Below, piece by piece: positions 1-8,698 of a DNA stretch of 64,000 nt (position 1 is the first letter of the stretch; each line of letters starts with the position of its first letter). The position numbers and the translations under genes were made by a program. The DNA lies in contig CAXYMM010000002.1 in assembly GCA_964289745.1 (NCBI GenBank), forward strand, positions 186,001 to 250,000, written 5' to 3'. Origin of the DNA: Ekhidna sp964289745 (GTDB lineage Bacteria > Bacteroidota > Bacteroidia > Cytophagales > Cyclobacteriaceae). The notes below the pieces were generated by a model that saw only the letters and a list, made by a program, of their open reading frames with translations, was not told the DNA's origin and made no database searches.

Positions 1-2
1 TA

Positions 3-338
3 AACGATGATAGGGAAATATACATCGCTGATACCGAAGCAATGAATGATTTTGGCAACAAACTGAATCTACAAACAGGAGATGTCTTACTAGAATGGAA
101 TGGAGATAAAATTAGTCTTGATACTTTTTCAGAGGTGATGGAAAAATTCTACACAGATACCAAAAAAGGAGATAAAGTGGAAGTAATGGTAAGAAGAGAA
201 TCAAATGGAAAAATCAAGAAAAAGAAACTAAGAGCCAAAGCCATGGTTGTTACGGTACCAATCAAATATGAACTGAGCCTAGAAGAAAATCCCACAGAAG
301 ATCAAATAGCAATAAGAACAGCGTGGCTTGGAAAGTAA
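3..338 (+). CDS. C-terminal PDZ-containing fragment, probably M61-type aminopeptidase (5' end outside window)
   Basis: The frame is open from the left edge and ends at a TAA at 336-338, so only the last ~111 codons are present. It contains a PDZ-like core: TGDVLLEWNGDKIS followed by strand GDKVEVMVRRES. In Bacteroidota a C-terminal PDZ domain followed by a short tail of this kind is typical of M61 glycyl aminopeptidase-family proteins, but the catalytic HExxH part lies outside the window. The family assignment is therefore inference; the PDZ fold is the supported part. The remainder of the gene should be read from upstream sequence. Confidence 0.55.
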   Translation, partial: NDDREIYIADTEAMNDFGNKLNLQTGDVLLEWNGDKISLDTFSEVMEKFYTDTKKGDKVEVMVRRESNGKIKKKKLRAKAMVVTVPIKYELSLEENPTEDQIAIRTAWLGK

Positions 339-697
339 TCAACGGGACAAATTCTAAAACTTAAAATAAACATTTATCGGTTTAGGCAGTGCGATAATTA
401 CCGTGTTGTTTGATAAACATCCCCAAAGAATAGGCAACGCAATGGCTGAACGAATTAATCAAAAACTTCAAAAGCACCACGCTATTTTTCCAGAGTGGGC
501 TTGACGTGTAACTACGTAGAATTTAGTAATTCCTCTTTTAAATCTAATTCATTGATAATCAAGCTATTGAATGTCATTTTGAAAAAAATTGTATATAGCT
601 AACTAACAAATTATTGAGCATAAGGGGGAAGTAGTAATCAATCAATTTCAAATCGTCATGAATCACATAGAGGAAAGTCTATTTAGTTTAGCTTTTA
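339..697. other. Intergenic region without a convincing gene
   Basis: About 360 bases between the PDZ gene and rsgA. A short stop-bounded stretch on the plus strand near 430-505 reads NAMAERINQKLQ and faintly resembles transposase C-termini, but it is too short and has no intact neighbours. The promoter of rsgA must lie in the AT-rich part at 560-690; I see no clear box. Confidence 0.4.
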
Positions 698-1615
698 ATG
701 AAGGGGTTGGTCATCAAATCTACGGGTTTTTGGTACACTATTAAATCTGGTGACACCCAATATGAAGCCAGATTAAGAGGGAGATTTAGGCTGGAAAATA
801 AGAAAATCACCAATCCAGTTGCAGTAGGCGATCGGGTGGAAATTAAACCCAACCACCGAATGGAAAATGAATGGGTCATTACCAAAATATATGAACGGGA
901 GAATTATGTTTTACGTAAAAGCCCCAGAAAAAAAGGACACGACCATCTTATTGCAAGCAATGTAGACCAAGGCGTTTTGATCGCAACACTAAAGATGCCC
1001 CGTACATCCATTGGGTTTATAGATCGTTTTTTAGTTAGCCTAGAAGCTTTTAGGATTCCAGGCGTTATTCTATTCAATAAAACAGATTTGTACTCAAAAG
1101 ACGATTTAGAGCAGATTAATGAATTGATTAAGATTTATGAACCGCTAGGATATTCCATTTTATCAATAAGTCTTCAAAATGAAAAAATTTCAGGAGAACT
1201 CCATTCGTTGCTATCAAATAAGATAAGCCTTATTTCAGGGCATAGTGGAGCTGGAAAGTCCACATTTGTGAATCAACTTGTTCCCGATGCCAAGCAAGAA
1301 GTAAAAGAAATATCAGGGTTTGCAAATAAAGGAGTGCACACTACCACTTTCGCTCAACTATTTGAGATAGACCCAGATACCATGATTATCGATACTCCAG
1401 GAATAAAAGAGTTGAACTTAGCCGAGATTGAAAAAGAGGAGTTATTTCATTACTTCCCAGAAATGAGGAAATACCTTGGGTTGTGTAAGTTTCATAACTG
1501 TTTGCATAATGATGAGCCTGGCTGCGCCATTAAGAAAAAAATAGGCACCGATATTTCGATAACACGCTATGAAAGTTATCTTTCTATTCTATTGAATGAA
1601 GATAACCGCCGATAG
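698..1615 (+). CDS. rsgA: Ribosome small subunit-dependent GTPase A
   Basis: RsgA (YjeQ) is a GTPase that binds the nearly mature 30S subunit in the cytoplasm and releases late assembly factors. The 305-residue length is normal. An N-terminal OB-fold (about 1-75) precedes the circularly permuted GTPase core: G4 NKTD at 127-130 comes before the P-loop GHSGAGKST at 181-189 and G3 DTPG at 232-235. The C-terminal zinc knuckle C263-x4-C268-x-H270-x5-C276 matches the family exactly. The ATG at 698 is the only start placing the OB-fold in full. It appears monocistronic. All motifs are intact, so it should be functional. Confidence 0.96.
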   Translation: MKGLVIKSTGFWYTIKSGDTQYEARLRGRFRLENKKITNPVAVGDRVEIKPNHRMENEWVITKIYERENYVLRKSPRKKGHDHLIASNVDQGVLIATLKMPRTSIGFIDRFLVSLEAFRIPGVILFNKTDLYSKDDLEQINELIKIYEPLGYSILSISLQNEKISGELHSLLSNKISLISGHSGAGKSTFVNQLVPDAKQEVKEISGFANKGVHTTTFAQLFEIDPDTMIIDTPGIKELNLAEIEKEELFHYFPEMRKYLGLCKFHNCLHNDEPGCAIKKKIGTDISITRYESYLSILLNEDNRR

Positions 1616-1694
1616 GCAAAAAGGAGGAAACATATCTAAACTTAAAAAATATGCTATCCGTTTTTAAAATGTTTAACTTGAGAAAAAATACGCT

Positions 1695-2486
1695 ATGAAC
1701 TATTTAAGCATCAAAATTTTGCTTCTGTTCGGTTTTGCACTCGCCTCTTGCGAAGTATTGAACAGTGTAAGTGCTCTACCCAGAACAACCAGCCCAGCTC
1801 CTTTAACTGCGAGCGAGGTGGCAAAAGGGTTGAAAGAAGCACTTGATATTGGCTTGAATAGCGCTGTGTCGAGTGCCTCCTCTCTGGATGGTTATTTAAA
1901 GAACGAAGCGATTAAGATTTTTCTGCCGCAGGATGTAATAACCCTTCAGAGCAAAATCAATGAAAACGCCATTACATCTGCCGCTTATAAAATGTACATT
2001 AGAAAATTTAATGGAGGTTCAGACCTTTTTCAAGAGCTAATAACCGCTATAAATCGAGGAGCAGAACAGGCAGCAAAAAAGGCAGAGCCAATATTTCTGG
2101 ATGCCATCACCGCTATGTCCATTCAAGATGCCATGGAAATTTTAGATGGGGATAGCACTTCGGCAACAACCTATTTCTACCGAACGACCAACAAAAAACT
2201 TTTTGAGGCCTTTAACCCCGAAGTTAAAACTGCTTTGGACAATACAGAAGCCAACAAAATCTACAAACTAACCTACGATTTTCTGAATTATGACCCTTCA
2301 GGTCTTGGACTTACCAATGTTTCCAAAATACTGGATTTGTCTATCGAGCCTAGCCTCGATACGTACGCCACCAATAAAGCCATTGATGGATTGTTTTTCT
2401 TGATAGGCGAAGAAGAGAAGGATATTCGCGCCAATCCTTTTGGCTATGGCAAAAGCATAATAGAACGAGTATTTGGGAGTAAATAA
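1695..2486 (+). CDS. DUF4197 family lipoprotein
   Basis: A 263-residue protein with an N-terminal hydrophobic stretch ending in a lipobox (FALASC, Cys at ~19), so it is a predicted lipoprotein of the periplasm or outer membrane. The rest is helical and matches the DUF4197 pattern: repeated NEKA/AITAAYKMY-like segments, a DAITAMSIQDAMEILDGDS stretch typical of the family, and a closing TYDFLNYDP region. The biochemical role of DUF4197 is unknown. The gene stands alone 80 bases after rsgA in the same direction, so co-transcription is possible but not shown. Confidence 0.85.
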   Translation: MNYLSIKILLLFGFALASCEVLNSVSALPRTTSPAPLTASEVAKGLKEALDIGLNSAVSSASSLDGYLKNEAIKIFLPQDVITLQSKINENAITSAAYKMYIRKFNGGSDLFQELITAINRGAEQAAKKAEPIFLDAITAMSIQDAMEILDGDSTSATTYFYRTTNKKLFEAFNPEVKTALDNTEANKIYKLTYDFLNYDPSGLGLTNVSKILDLSIEPSLDTYATNKAIDGLFFLIGEEEKDIRANPFGYGKSIIERVFGSK

Positions 2487-2837
2487 TTCAAGGCACTCTT
2501 CGCTCTTCCATTGTCTTATTTTGAGACTTAATCCTTTATAAACTTTTAGGGTAGACTTTTGACACTTAGACCTAAACCGAAATTGTGCTTTTGAGCGCAA
2601 CCGATCTACAGCTCTTTATCGTTACTAAAGTTTGCGACATATCCGCAATGATCTTTTTTACCACAGCTAATCCCGAAATCAAAACCTTCATGGCTTAATG
2701 ATTCATCACAGCCCCTCAAAAATTCGTTAATTCCCTTTTAATCATTATTCCAGGTGTTGAAATGAAATATTTTTTAAATGACCCTAGTTCACTTTAGTTG
2801 GATAAAGGGACTGAAAAAAGCCACATACCGCTTGGGT
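2487..2837. other. Intergenic region with a possible gene remnant on the minus strand
   Basis: No intact gene. On the minus strand a stop-bounded frame at 2606-2737 encodes a Cys/Gly-rich stretch (GFDFGISCGKKDHCGY) without a start codon; it looks like the tail of a lost accessory gene. Its family is not recognised. Confidence 0.3.
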
Positions 2838-2940
2838 TTAGTGTTTTTTAAACCCGTTCATCAAAAAAACCATATTTTTTTTAAATTTATTTGCAAATAC
2901 GATCCTATACCTTTATTCTTGTGTTTTAGTATCTTTCTAA
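2838..2940 (+). promoter_or_regulatory. Conserved leader element, copy A
   Basis: One of four related ~90-base elements in the window (others near 4264, 57206 and 60258). Shared blocks are AACCCGTTCATC, an A-tract/T-tract pair, ATTTGCAAATACGATCC and TTATTCTTGTGTTTTA. The start codon of the downstream gene follows within 20-60 bases in every copy. The TACCNTTATT block resembles the Bacteroidota -7 box TAnnTTTG, but spacing to the upstream TTTG is shorter than the usual 19-21 bases, so the promoter assignment is inference. Copy A lies before the broken lipoprotein gene at 2957. Confidence 0.6.
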
Positions 2941-2956
2941 CACATCAAATAATAAA

Positions 2957-3730
2957 ATGAAAAAATTAGTACTAAAATGCATAATGGTTTGTGTGGTTTT
3001 TTCTTGTAATTAAGAGAATAATATAACTCCAAAGAAAGTTTTACTGCCTGATTATAGGCTAATCATGCCTGATGAAACATTAAAATCCTTCAATGTAAGA
3101 CTAGCTAATAGTTTGATTAGGAAGAGAGGAATATCCAAACGAGAAGATGAGGAAGTTTTAAAAGCCATGGAAGTTCAAGCGAAAAAGTTAAGTATAGATA
3201 ACGATAAATTGCATGAAGTCACGAGTGCATTTAAAATATATCAGGTAATTCAAAATAGTCCGTTTCAAAATAGCTGATTAAATACGGATTCTTACGAATA
3301 TTCTGAAATTCAATCAGAATTTCTAAATGAATTTGCTTTGAGATTTTCTTCTTCACATTCCTTAGAAGAATACAGGGTATCCATTGAAAATCTATTGGAC
3401 GATTTTAATAATAAAGATTTGCACGAGAATGAAGTTACCTTCATTACTAATTTCCTTGTTACAATGGAGCTTTATTTCATCATTGCAGAGGAAGTTGTTC
3501 CTATTAATGGACTAATCAATGGAAGAACTAATTGTAATTGGTGGTGTTACACCAACAGTTATTTGCTAGATATGGGCAATTGTGCTGGACAAGTCTTTCG
3601 ACAAATTGCGTATGATCCTGCACTGAGTGCAGCAACAATTGCTGCAACTGCTGCAACAGGAGGCACTGCCGCATTTTATGGTTTAGCTGGGATAGCAATA
3701 GGATGCGCAATATATGCCTCATATAGGTAA
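2957..3730 (+). pseudogene. Lipoprotein gene with two in-frame stop codons
   Basis: The reading frame starts at ATG 2957 with a lipoprotein signal (MKKLVLKC...VVFSC) and stays in one frame to the TAG... end at 3730, except for TAA at 3011-3013, directly after Cys-Asn, and TGA at 3275-3277. Codon usage and protein-like composition continue through both stops. The C-terminal part has a small hydrophobic Gly/Ala-rich segment (AATIAATAATGGTAAFYG). Replacing TAA by CAA and TGA by CGA or TGG would restore a ~257-residue lipoprotein. The family is not recognised. It is preceded by leader copy A and followed by two small membrane proteins. The simplest reading is a recent pseudogene. Confidence 0.65.
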
Positions 3731-3734
3731 AATT

Positions 3735-4022
3735 ATGTTCATTAGAAAGATACCTATTTTTCTATTGATTGGGTCAATATTCTTCATTTTGGCGTTCTTT
3801 AGTTCAATCTATGGAGAGCCATTGGTATTGTTAGGCTTTGTTTTTAGTATCATCCATGTTCTTATCGGTCTTAATTCTCGAATTTTAATCGCAGCAATTA
3901 CATTATGTGCATTTGTATGGATTGTTTCATGGCGTTATGATTATCTTGAAATTAAAGGGCTTGTTATTATCCTGTTAGGGATAATTTCTTTAATTACTAT
4001 TTTTTTGAATAGAAAGAATTGA
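3735..4022 (+). CDS. Small membrane protein, three predicted TM segments
   Basis: A 95-residue hydrophobic protein beginning MFIRKIPIFLLIGS. Three hydrophobic stretches cover most of the length (FLLIGSIFFILAFF, LVLLGFVFSIIHVLIG, ILIAAITLCAFVWIVSW) and a fourth weaker one lies near the end before NRKN. ATG 3735 is chosen over 3714 because 3714 lies inside the preceding frame. It follows the broken lipoprotein gene almost directly and is followed by another small membrane protein at 4024, suggesting one transcription unit. No family recognised. Confidence 0.55.
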   Translation: MFIRKIPIFLLIGSIFFILAFFSSIYGEPLVLLGFVFSIIHVLIGLNSRILIAAITLCAFVWIVSWRYDYLEIKGLVIILLGIISLITIFLNRKN

Positions 4023-4023
4023 A

Positions 4024-4185
4024 ATGTTAAAACTGAAAAAGAAACAGAAGAACGTAATCAATGTGATATTCTTTTTCACGATGGTATTGCTTTCACTTAA
4101 TCTAAAAAATATAGCTGTCATATTATCATGGGTTTTAATTTCATTGATATTCTTATTTTCTTTTCAACGCCTTAAATTTAAATGA
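4024..4185 (+). CDS. Very small membrane protein
   Basis: A 53-residue ORF with a strongly basic N-terminus (MLKLKKKQKN) followed by two hydrophobic stretches (VINVIFFFTMVLLSL and IAVILSWVLISLIFLFSF). The ATG lies two bases after the stop of the previous membrane protein gene, which argues for translation coupling. A GC-rich hairpin follows 17 bases after its stop. No homologue recognised; existence is supported by coupling and composition only. Confidence 0.45.
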   Translation: MLKLKKKQKNVINVIFFFTMVLLSLNLKNIAVILSWVLISLIFLFSFQRLKFK

Positions 4186-4201
4186 ATCCATAACAATGTA
4201 T

Positions 4202-4222
4202 AAACCCCGTTTTGTGGGGTTT
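4202..4222 (+). terminator. Hairpin terminator and start of family 3' tail
   Basis: Perfect 7-bp stem AAACCCC / GGGGTTT with a 7-base loop, ending the small membrane gene unit. The sequence after it (to ~4260, with CTTTTTCCGAAAACGGCTTAG) is related to the tails after the three PKD/LRR lipoprotein genes. Confidence 0.6.
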
Positions 4223-4263
4223 AGGCTTACTGCTTTTTCCGAAAACGGCTTAGCGAAGCCCTT

Positions 4264-4352
4264 TTAAACCCGTTCATCAAAAAAAACCATATTTTTTTTG
4301 AATTTATTTGCAAATACGATCCAGTACCATTATTCTTGTGTTTTAATATCTT
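4264..4352 (+). promoter_or_regulatory. Conserved leader element, copy B
   Basis: Nearly identical to copy A over ~85 bases (AACCCGTTCATC through TTATTCTTGTGTTTTAATATC). It ends 21 bases before the ATG of the repeat-containing lipoprotein gene at 4374. Confidence 0.65.
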
Positions 4353-4373
4353 TCAATTAAATTAAATAATGCT

Positions 4374-6210
4374 ATGAAAAATCTTAACCAAGCAAAAATC
4401 GAAACGAAAAATTTTGAATTGATGAATAATCAAATCAAATCAAATCAAATCAAATCAAATCAAATCAAATCAAATCAAATCAAATCAAATCAAATCAAAT
4501 CAAATCAAATCAAATCAAATCAAATCAAATCAAATCAAATCAAATCAAATCAAATCAAATCAAATCAAATCAAATCAAATCAAATCAAATCAAATCAAAT
4601 CAAATCAAATCAAATCAAATCAAATCAAATCAAATCAAATCAAATCAAATCAAATCAAATCAAAAACCTTTCTACTCGCTACCCTATGCGCCACCGCAAT
4701 CTTATGGAGTTGCAAGAAAGATGAAACAGTCGACACCCAAGTAGTTGCCGACTTTACCTTTACCAAAGGCTCAGCAGGGGCGGTAACCTTTAAAAACACG
4801 TCTAAAAACGCCACTAGCTACGCTTGGGACTTTGGCGATGGAAACAAAGCCACCGAAGAAAACCCCACCCATACCTACACGAAAGACAGCACCTATACGG
4901 TAAAGCTGACCGCTACGAATAAAGACGGCTCGGCGGATAAAACCGCAACGGTAACCATCGATAATACAGTAACTACAGCACCCATTACCATCGACATAGC
5001 GGATCTGACTCAATTGGTGCTACCGAAAAACAGTCCCGACGGGGTGGTTATTTGGAAGATCGCGGCGACCGTAGCCAATTCGGATGAATCGCCCGTTTAC
5101 TCGATTAAAAGCCAAAACCCAGCGGGTGTCCTTGGTTTAGAAGGGAATAAAATAGTAATAGCCGATACAAGTGCGGTTGATTACGACACGAATACGGAGC
5201 TCAAGGGCGAAATCCAAGCGACAGCAGGGAGCGCAACGGCCACGGCAGCGTTTACGTTTTCCATAACGGACGATGCGGGAATTTACATCCCCGATGCCAA
5301 ATTCAAAGCGGTATTGGTAAAGAATACAGCCCTCAACACCGATGGAGACCAAGAAATTTCAGTAGCGGAAGCCCAAGCATTTACAGGTGGAATTCAAGGA
5401 ACTAATTTAGGCATTACAGACGCTACCGGCATTGAATATTTTACAAATGTTACCCAACTTGATCTTGGTAGAAATGCCTTAACAGCAATAGATGTTTCAA
5501 AAAATTCAGCTCTTACTTCGCTCGAATTAAGTTTAACCCAATTAATAGCACTGGATGTTTCTCAAAACACAGTGCTTACTTATCTAGATTTAAATGACAA
5601 CAATTTAATAGATATCAATGTTTCTAAAAACACAGCACTTACTAATCTTAAGATAAGAAACAACAAATTAACAGCACTGGATGTTTCGAATAACACAGCA
5701 CTTACTGAACTTCGTGTAAAAGAGAACAATTTAATAGCATTAGATGTTTCGAAAAACAAAGTGCTTACTATACTAGATGTAGATGCTAACAATTTAACAG
5801 CACTCAATGTTTCGAACAACACAGCACTTACTCAGCTTTATGTAGGTTTTAATAATTTAACCGATATCGATGTTTCTAAAAATACAAAGCTTTTTAATCT
5901 TTGGATATATAAAAATGCATTGACAAGATTAGATGTTTCTCAAAACACAGCACTTATTGATCTTTTTTTATATGAAAATGCGTTAACAGATATCGATGTT
6001 TCTCAAAACATAAAGCTTAGACAGCTCCTTTTATATGAAAATGACTTAACAAAGGTGAATCTGGCGAATGGCAATAACACTAAGCTTACTAATCTGAACT
6101 TACTTGAAAATCCTGCTCTAACCTGTGCGCAAGTGGATCAGTTACCTATTCCAACAGCGTGGACGAAATATAGTGATATCAAAATATTTCAAACAGAAGC
6201 ATGTCAGTAA
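4374..6210 (+). CDS. Phase-variable PKD/LRR surface lipoprotein, locus 1 (currently out of frame)
   Basis: Translation from ATG 4374 (MKNLNQAKIE) or the in-frame ATG 4422 enters a CAAAT array encoding QIKSN repeats and then hits a stop at 4722-4724. The body is in another frame, open from the array to 6210. It encodes a signal peptide with lipobox (KTFLLATLC...LWSCKKD), a PKD domain (SYAWDFGDG), a cadherin-like stretch, an EF-hand-like loop (NTDGDQEISVAEA) and about ten 21-residue LRRs (pattern ALDVSNNTALT). The body frame has a TGA at 4423-4425 before the array and no ATG, so as sequenced it should be silent. With 46 units it is off; 47 or 44 would join ATG and body. The product is probably an outer-membrane lipoprotein displayed at the surface; the ligand is unknown. 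Confidence 0.8.
4431..4660 (+). repeat. Pentanucleotide array (CAAAT)46
   Basis: Forty-six perfect uninterrupted CAAAT units, 230 bases. Fifteen bases encode five residues QIKSN, and no plus-strand frame contains a stop, so the array reads through in all three frames. Each unit gained or lost shifts the frame by 5 (2 modulo 3). The perfection of the array points to ongoing slippage. Confidence 0.98.
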
Positions 6211-6220
6211 AAAAGCGCAT

Positions 6221-6330
6221 CACCGCCTAGGCTTCGTAAAATGGGGTTTGGGCGGTGTTTTTTCCTAAAACGGCTAAGCAACGCCTTTTGGTGCGTACAA
6301 AAAGGGCGTTGGGTGTGAAAGCGAGGCCGT
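6221..6330 (+). terminator. Rho-independent terminator and conserved family tail, locus 1
   Basis: CACCGCC (6221-6227) pairs with GGCGGTG (6251-6257), followed by a T-run. Downstream blocks ATGGGGTTT, TTTTTTCCTAAA, CGGCTAAGC and GGTGCGTACAAAAA recur after the paralogues at 59137 and 61772. The rest of the space to 6562 holds no gene that I can see. Confidence 0.75.
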
Positions 6331-6562
6331 TCGGGGAGTTCTTTAGCCCATTCCCGCTGGTTAAATCACTTGGCTTTATTGTTTTAAGGCTTTTTTAATC
6401 AAATTTTAAAGGGAGAAAAAAACCATAAACGCACCGACGAACCGCATTAAACTTATTTCGTAAGATCCGATCAAGCATGTATTTGAAGATCGGCGGGTCG
6501 ACTAAATGTTTTGACCTATCTTTCTTGTTCCTATTTTTGCATTCTAGTACAACCTAAAAGAG

Positions 6563-6634
6563 GAAAAGAGGGGCTATCATAACCGGTACCTCTCACCCTT
6601 TTTGTAATATCCTGTGGCTTTAGTCGGTCAGTAG
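6563..6634 (+). promoter_or_regulatory. Structured leader-like repeat, copy 1
   Basis: About 72 bases matching 59720-59793 at roughly 85 percent, mostly transitions. Both copies can form a hairpin: GAGGGG with CCTCTC here (one G-T pair), GAGGGG with CCCCTC in the other copy. Here it ends directly before the wzi-like gene, so it may be its 5' untranslated region. Function unknown. Confidence 0.45.
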
Positions 6635-6639
6635 TGAAA

Positions 6640-8145
6640 ATGAATATAAGAACCCGTGTATCCGTAATCGTGCTCATCCTCGCAAGTGAACTAAGTGCAC
6701 AGATGCTGTCCTCTGGATCACAATACAACCTCAAACTTCACGATTCTACGGTCATAGGATTTTATGAAACAGTACAAACTTCAAGGCAGGCACTTGAATG
6801 GACTGATTTAAGCACAGCGGTCACGATTAACTCCGCCTACCCCCGGGGGTACAACGACGGTCCCGTTTGGAAGGGCAAAGGAATCACATGGGAAATAAAC
6901 GGAGGCGCAAGAGGTTCGAAGGGGAAATTTAGTTTTCAAATACAACCCGTGTTGTTCTACGCTCAGAATAGAAATTTTAAGTTAGCTCCCGGAAGCGAAT
7001 CGAGCTCACGGCCTTTTGGGTCTCAATTTATTACTGGCGTTGACTGGGTGCAAAGATACGGAAGTAGCTCCAAGCTGTATTTTCACCCCGGACAATCGGA
7101 AGTAAAATTTCAGAGCGGCAAATTTATTGTTTCAGCATCTACACAAAACTATTCTTTCGGTCCTTCTACTTTTAACCCGATTTTACTGAGTCATCAAGGA
7201 GGGGGATTCCCGCACATAAGGCTGGGAAGTGAACCCTTTTCAATTGGAAAAAAAATTGGAAAAATAGAGGTCAATTATCTTGCGGGAATTCTTACTGAAT
7301 CAAACTACTTTGACGCTAGTTCAAAAAATGATCACCGGTTTTTAAATGCCTTGTTCTTTGGATATTCTCCTTCCTTTCTGAAAAACCTAAAGCTGGGCAT
7401 CGGGAGGGTACTGTACAAACAGACACCGTTTTTCGAATTAGAAGATTTATTATCCCCAATTATCGTTTTAGAAGACTCGAAAAGGGAGGGTGTCAGCGAG
7501 TGGAATGACACCTTCGACCAGCTTGCCTCTTTCTTTATTGATTGGAGTTTTCCGGAAGTTGGGTTCAGAGCTTACTTTGAGTTTGCTAAAAATGATTTCA
7601 CTGGAAGCCTTAGAAATACCCTTGTAGAGCCTGAGCATACCCGAGGTTACACCATCGGTTTTCAGAAAGATATTATTTCCAAATCGGATAAAAAAATCTC
7701 CATCATTTATGAACATACCAATCTTTCCATCAATCAGGCTTGGCTATGGCGGGCAACCCCAAGCTTTTATTCACACCATATAAACCAGCAAGGCTATACG
7801 CAAAGCGGACAGCTAATAGGGGCGGGAATAGGTCCAGGAGGTAATAGTGATTTCCTATTCATAAAAATGAAAGATAGGACTAAGACTCTTGGGCTTTTGT
7901 TTCAGCGGATAGAGCATCAGCGAGACTATTTCGTCAGAAATTCCAACCCAAACATCACTCAATCAGATAAAATCTTGAACAAAGATGAACATGACATCGA
8001 GTATAGTGTTGGAGGAAGTTTTTCTAAAAAATTCAATATAATGTCCATTTTTGCTGATTTAACGCTAAGCCATAATTTCAAAAGATACCACGTTGATGAT
8101 GCCACAAACTTGGCACTCATGTTCGGAACCACAATCAACCTTTAA
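6640..8145 (+). CDS. Capsule assembly Wzi family outer-membrane protein
   Basis: A ~501-residue protein with a signal peptide (MNIRTRVSVIVLILASELSAQ) and a body of alternating strands rich in aromatic girdle residues, ending in a strand with terminal Leu (LMFGTTINL), as expected of an outer-membrane beta barrel. The segments SAYPRGYNDGPVWKGKG, FGPSTFNPILLS and GGGFPHIRLG are typical of Wzi-like proteins, which in proteobacteria anchor capsular polysaccharide at the surface. ATG 6640 is preferred to GTG 6634. The stop touches the next gene, so it likely heads an operon with the phosphopantetheinyl transferase. Other annotations could call it a hypothetical porin; no capsule genes are adjacent. 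Confidence 0.75.
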   Translation: MNIRTRVSVIVLILASELSAQMLSSGSQYNLKLHDSTVIGFYETVQTSRQALEWTDLSTAVTINSAYPRGYNDGPVWKGKGITWEINGGARGSKGKFSFQIQPVLFYAQNRNFKLAPGSESSSRPFGSQFITGVDWVQRYGSSSKLYFHPGQSEVKFQSGKFIVSASTQNYSFGPSTFNPILLSHQGGGFPHIRLGSEPFSIGKKIGKIEVNYLAGILTESNYFDASSKNDHRFLNALFFGYSPSFLKNLKLGIGRVLYKQTPFFELEDLLSPIIVLEDSKREGVSEWNDTFDQLASFFIDWSFPEVGFRAYFEFAKNDFTGSLRNTLVEPEHTRGYTIGFQKDIISKSDKKISIIYEHTNLSINQAWLWRATPSFYSHHINQQGYTQSGQLIGAGIGPGGNSDFLFIKMKDRTKTLGLLFQRIEHQRDYFVRNSNPNITQSDKILNKDEHDIEYSVGGSFSKKFNIMSIFADLTLSHNFKRYHVDDATNLALMFGTTINL

Positions 8146-8679
8146 TTGATCAAACTTGGCATTGACATAGTAGACCTCAATGACCCGCTATTGAAAAAGC
8201 GTGACGAAAAGGGTCTACGGTTGATCATCGGTGAGAAGGATTCTTTAATTGCTCATCCTCAAATTTTTTGGCTTCTTTGGACCGCAAAAGAGGCTATCTA
8301 CAAGTGTCAGCGAAAGAAAGTAGACTATCAACCAAAAAAAATCCCGGTAAGCGTATATCAAGAGGATCAAGATAGGTTTTTTTTTAACTCTAATGGGTTG
8401 AACGGACTTTTTGAAGTTCATCATGATTATATTTTGGCAGTATGTGCAGAAAGGCTTCAAAATATTTCCTATCAAGTAATCAAAAGCGAAGAAATTGTTA
8501 CCAGCTCATCCATCAGAACCGCTATACTAAACCTTTTCAGCGCATATGGACTACATGCTAGCCTTGGTTCTGATCGTTTGGGCTTGCCAATAGCTGAGCC
8601 AAGTCACGCCCTGCTTTCTGTTTCTCATCATCATCATTATGGAGCTTTTGCTTGTCCAAAAAGACTGTTGAAATGTTAG
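8146..8679 (+). CDS. 4'-phosphopantetheinyl transferase superfamily protein
   Basis: Transfers the phosphopantetheine arm of CoA to a serine of carrier proteins. The family hallmarks are present: GIDIVDL (5-11) with the Mg-binding Asp, and WTAKEAIYK (45-53), the W-x-x-KE-A-x-x-K motif. At 177 residues it is near the AcpS/short Sfp size. The start is a TTG immediately after the stop of the Wzi-like gene, so translation is probably coupled. Unusually the C-terminus carries an extra ~70 residues ending in a His cluster (SVSHHHHYGAFAC). The carrier protein it serves cannot be told from this locus. Confidence 0.8.
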   Translation: MIKLGIDIVDLNDPLLKKRDEKGLRLIIGEKDSLIAHPQIFWLLWTAKEAIYKCQRKKVDYQPKKIPVSVYQEDQDRFFFNSNGLNGLFEVHHDYILAVCAERLQNISYQVIKSEEIVTSSSIRTAILNLFSAYGLHASLGSDRLGLPIAEPSHALLSVSHHHHYGAFACPKRLLKC

Positions 8680-8698
8680 GATACTTAATTTTGCCCAT

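Noticed and set aside
430..505. ISL3-type transposase remnant
   Set aside because: Only about 20 residues with weak likeness (NAMAERINQKLQ); no inverted repeats or other transposase motifs.
2606..2737. Small Cys-rich peptide gene on the minus strand
   Set aside because: No start codon, no leader and no associated genes; treated as a remnant.
4431..4660. CRISPR-like or satellite array
   Set aside because: Units are 5 bases, contiguous and without spacers; the array lies inside a coding region. It is a microsatellite.
4374..4724. Stand-alone 116-residue QIKSN-repeat protein
   Set aside because: It is the out-of-frame translation of the lipoprotein start plus array; its end NLSTRYPMRH is a frame-shifted reading of the signal peptide.
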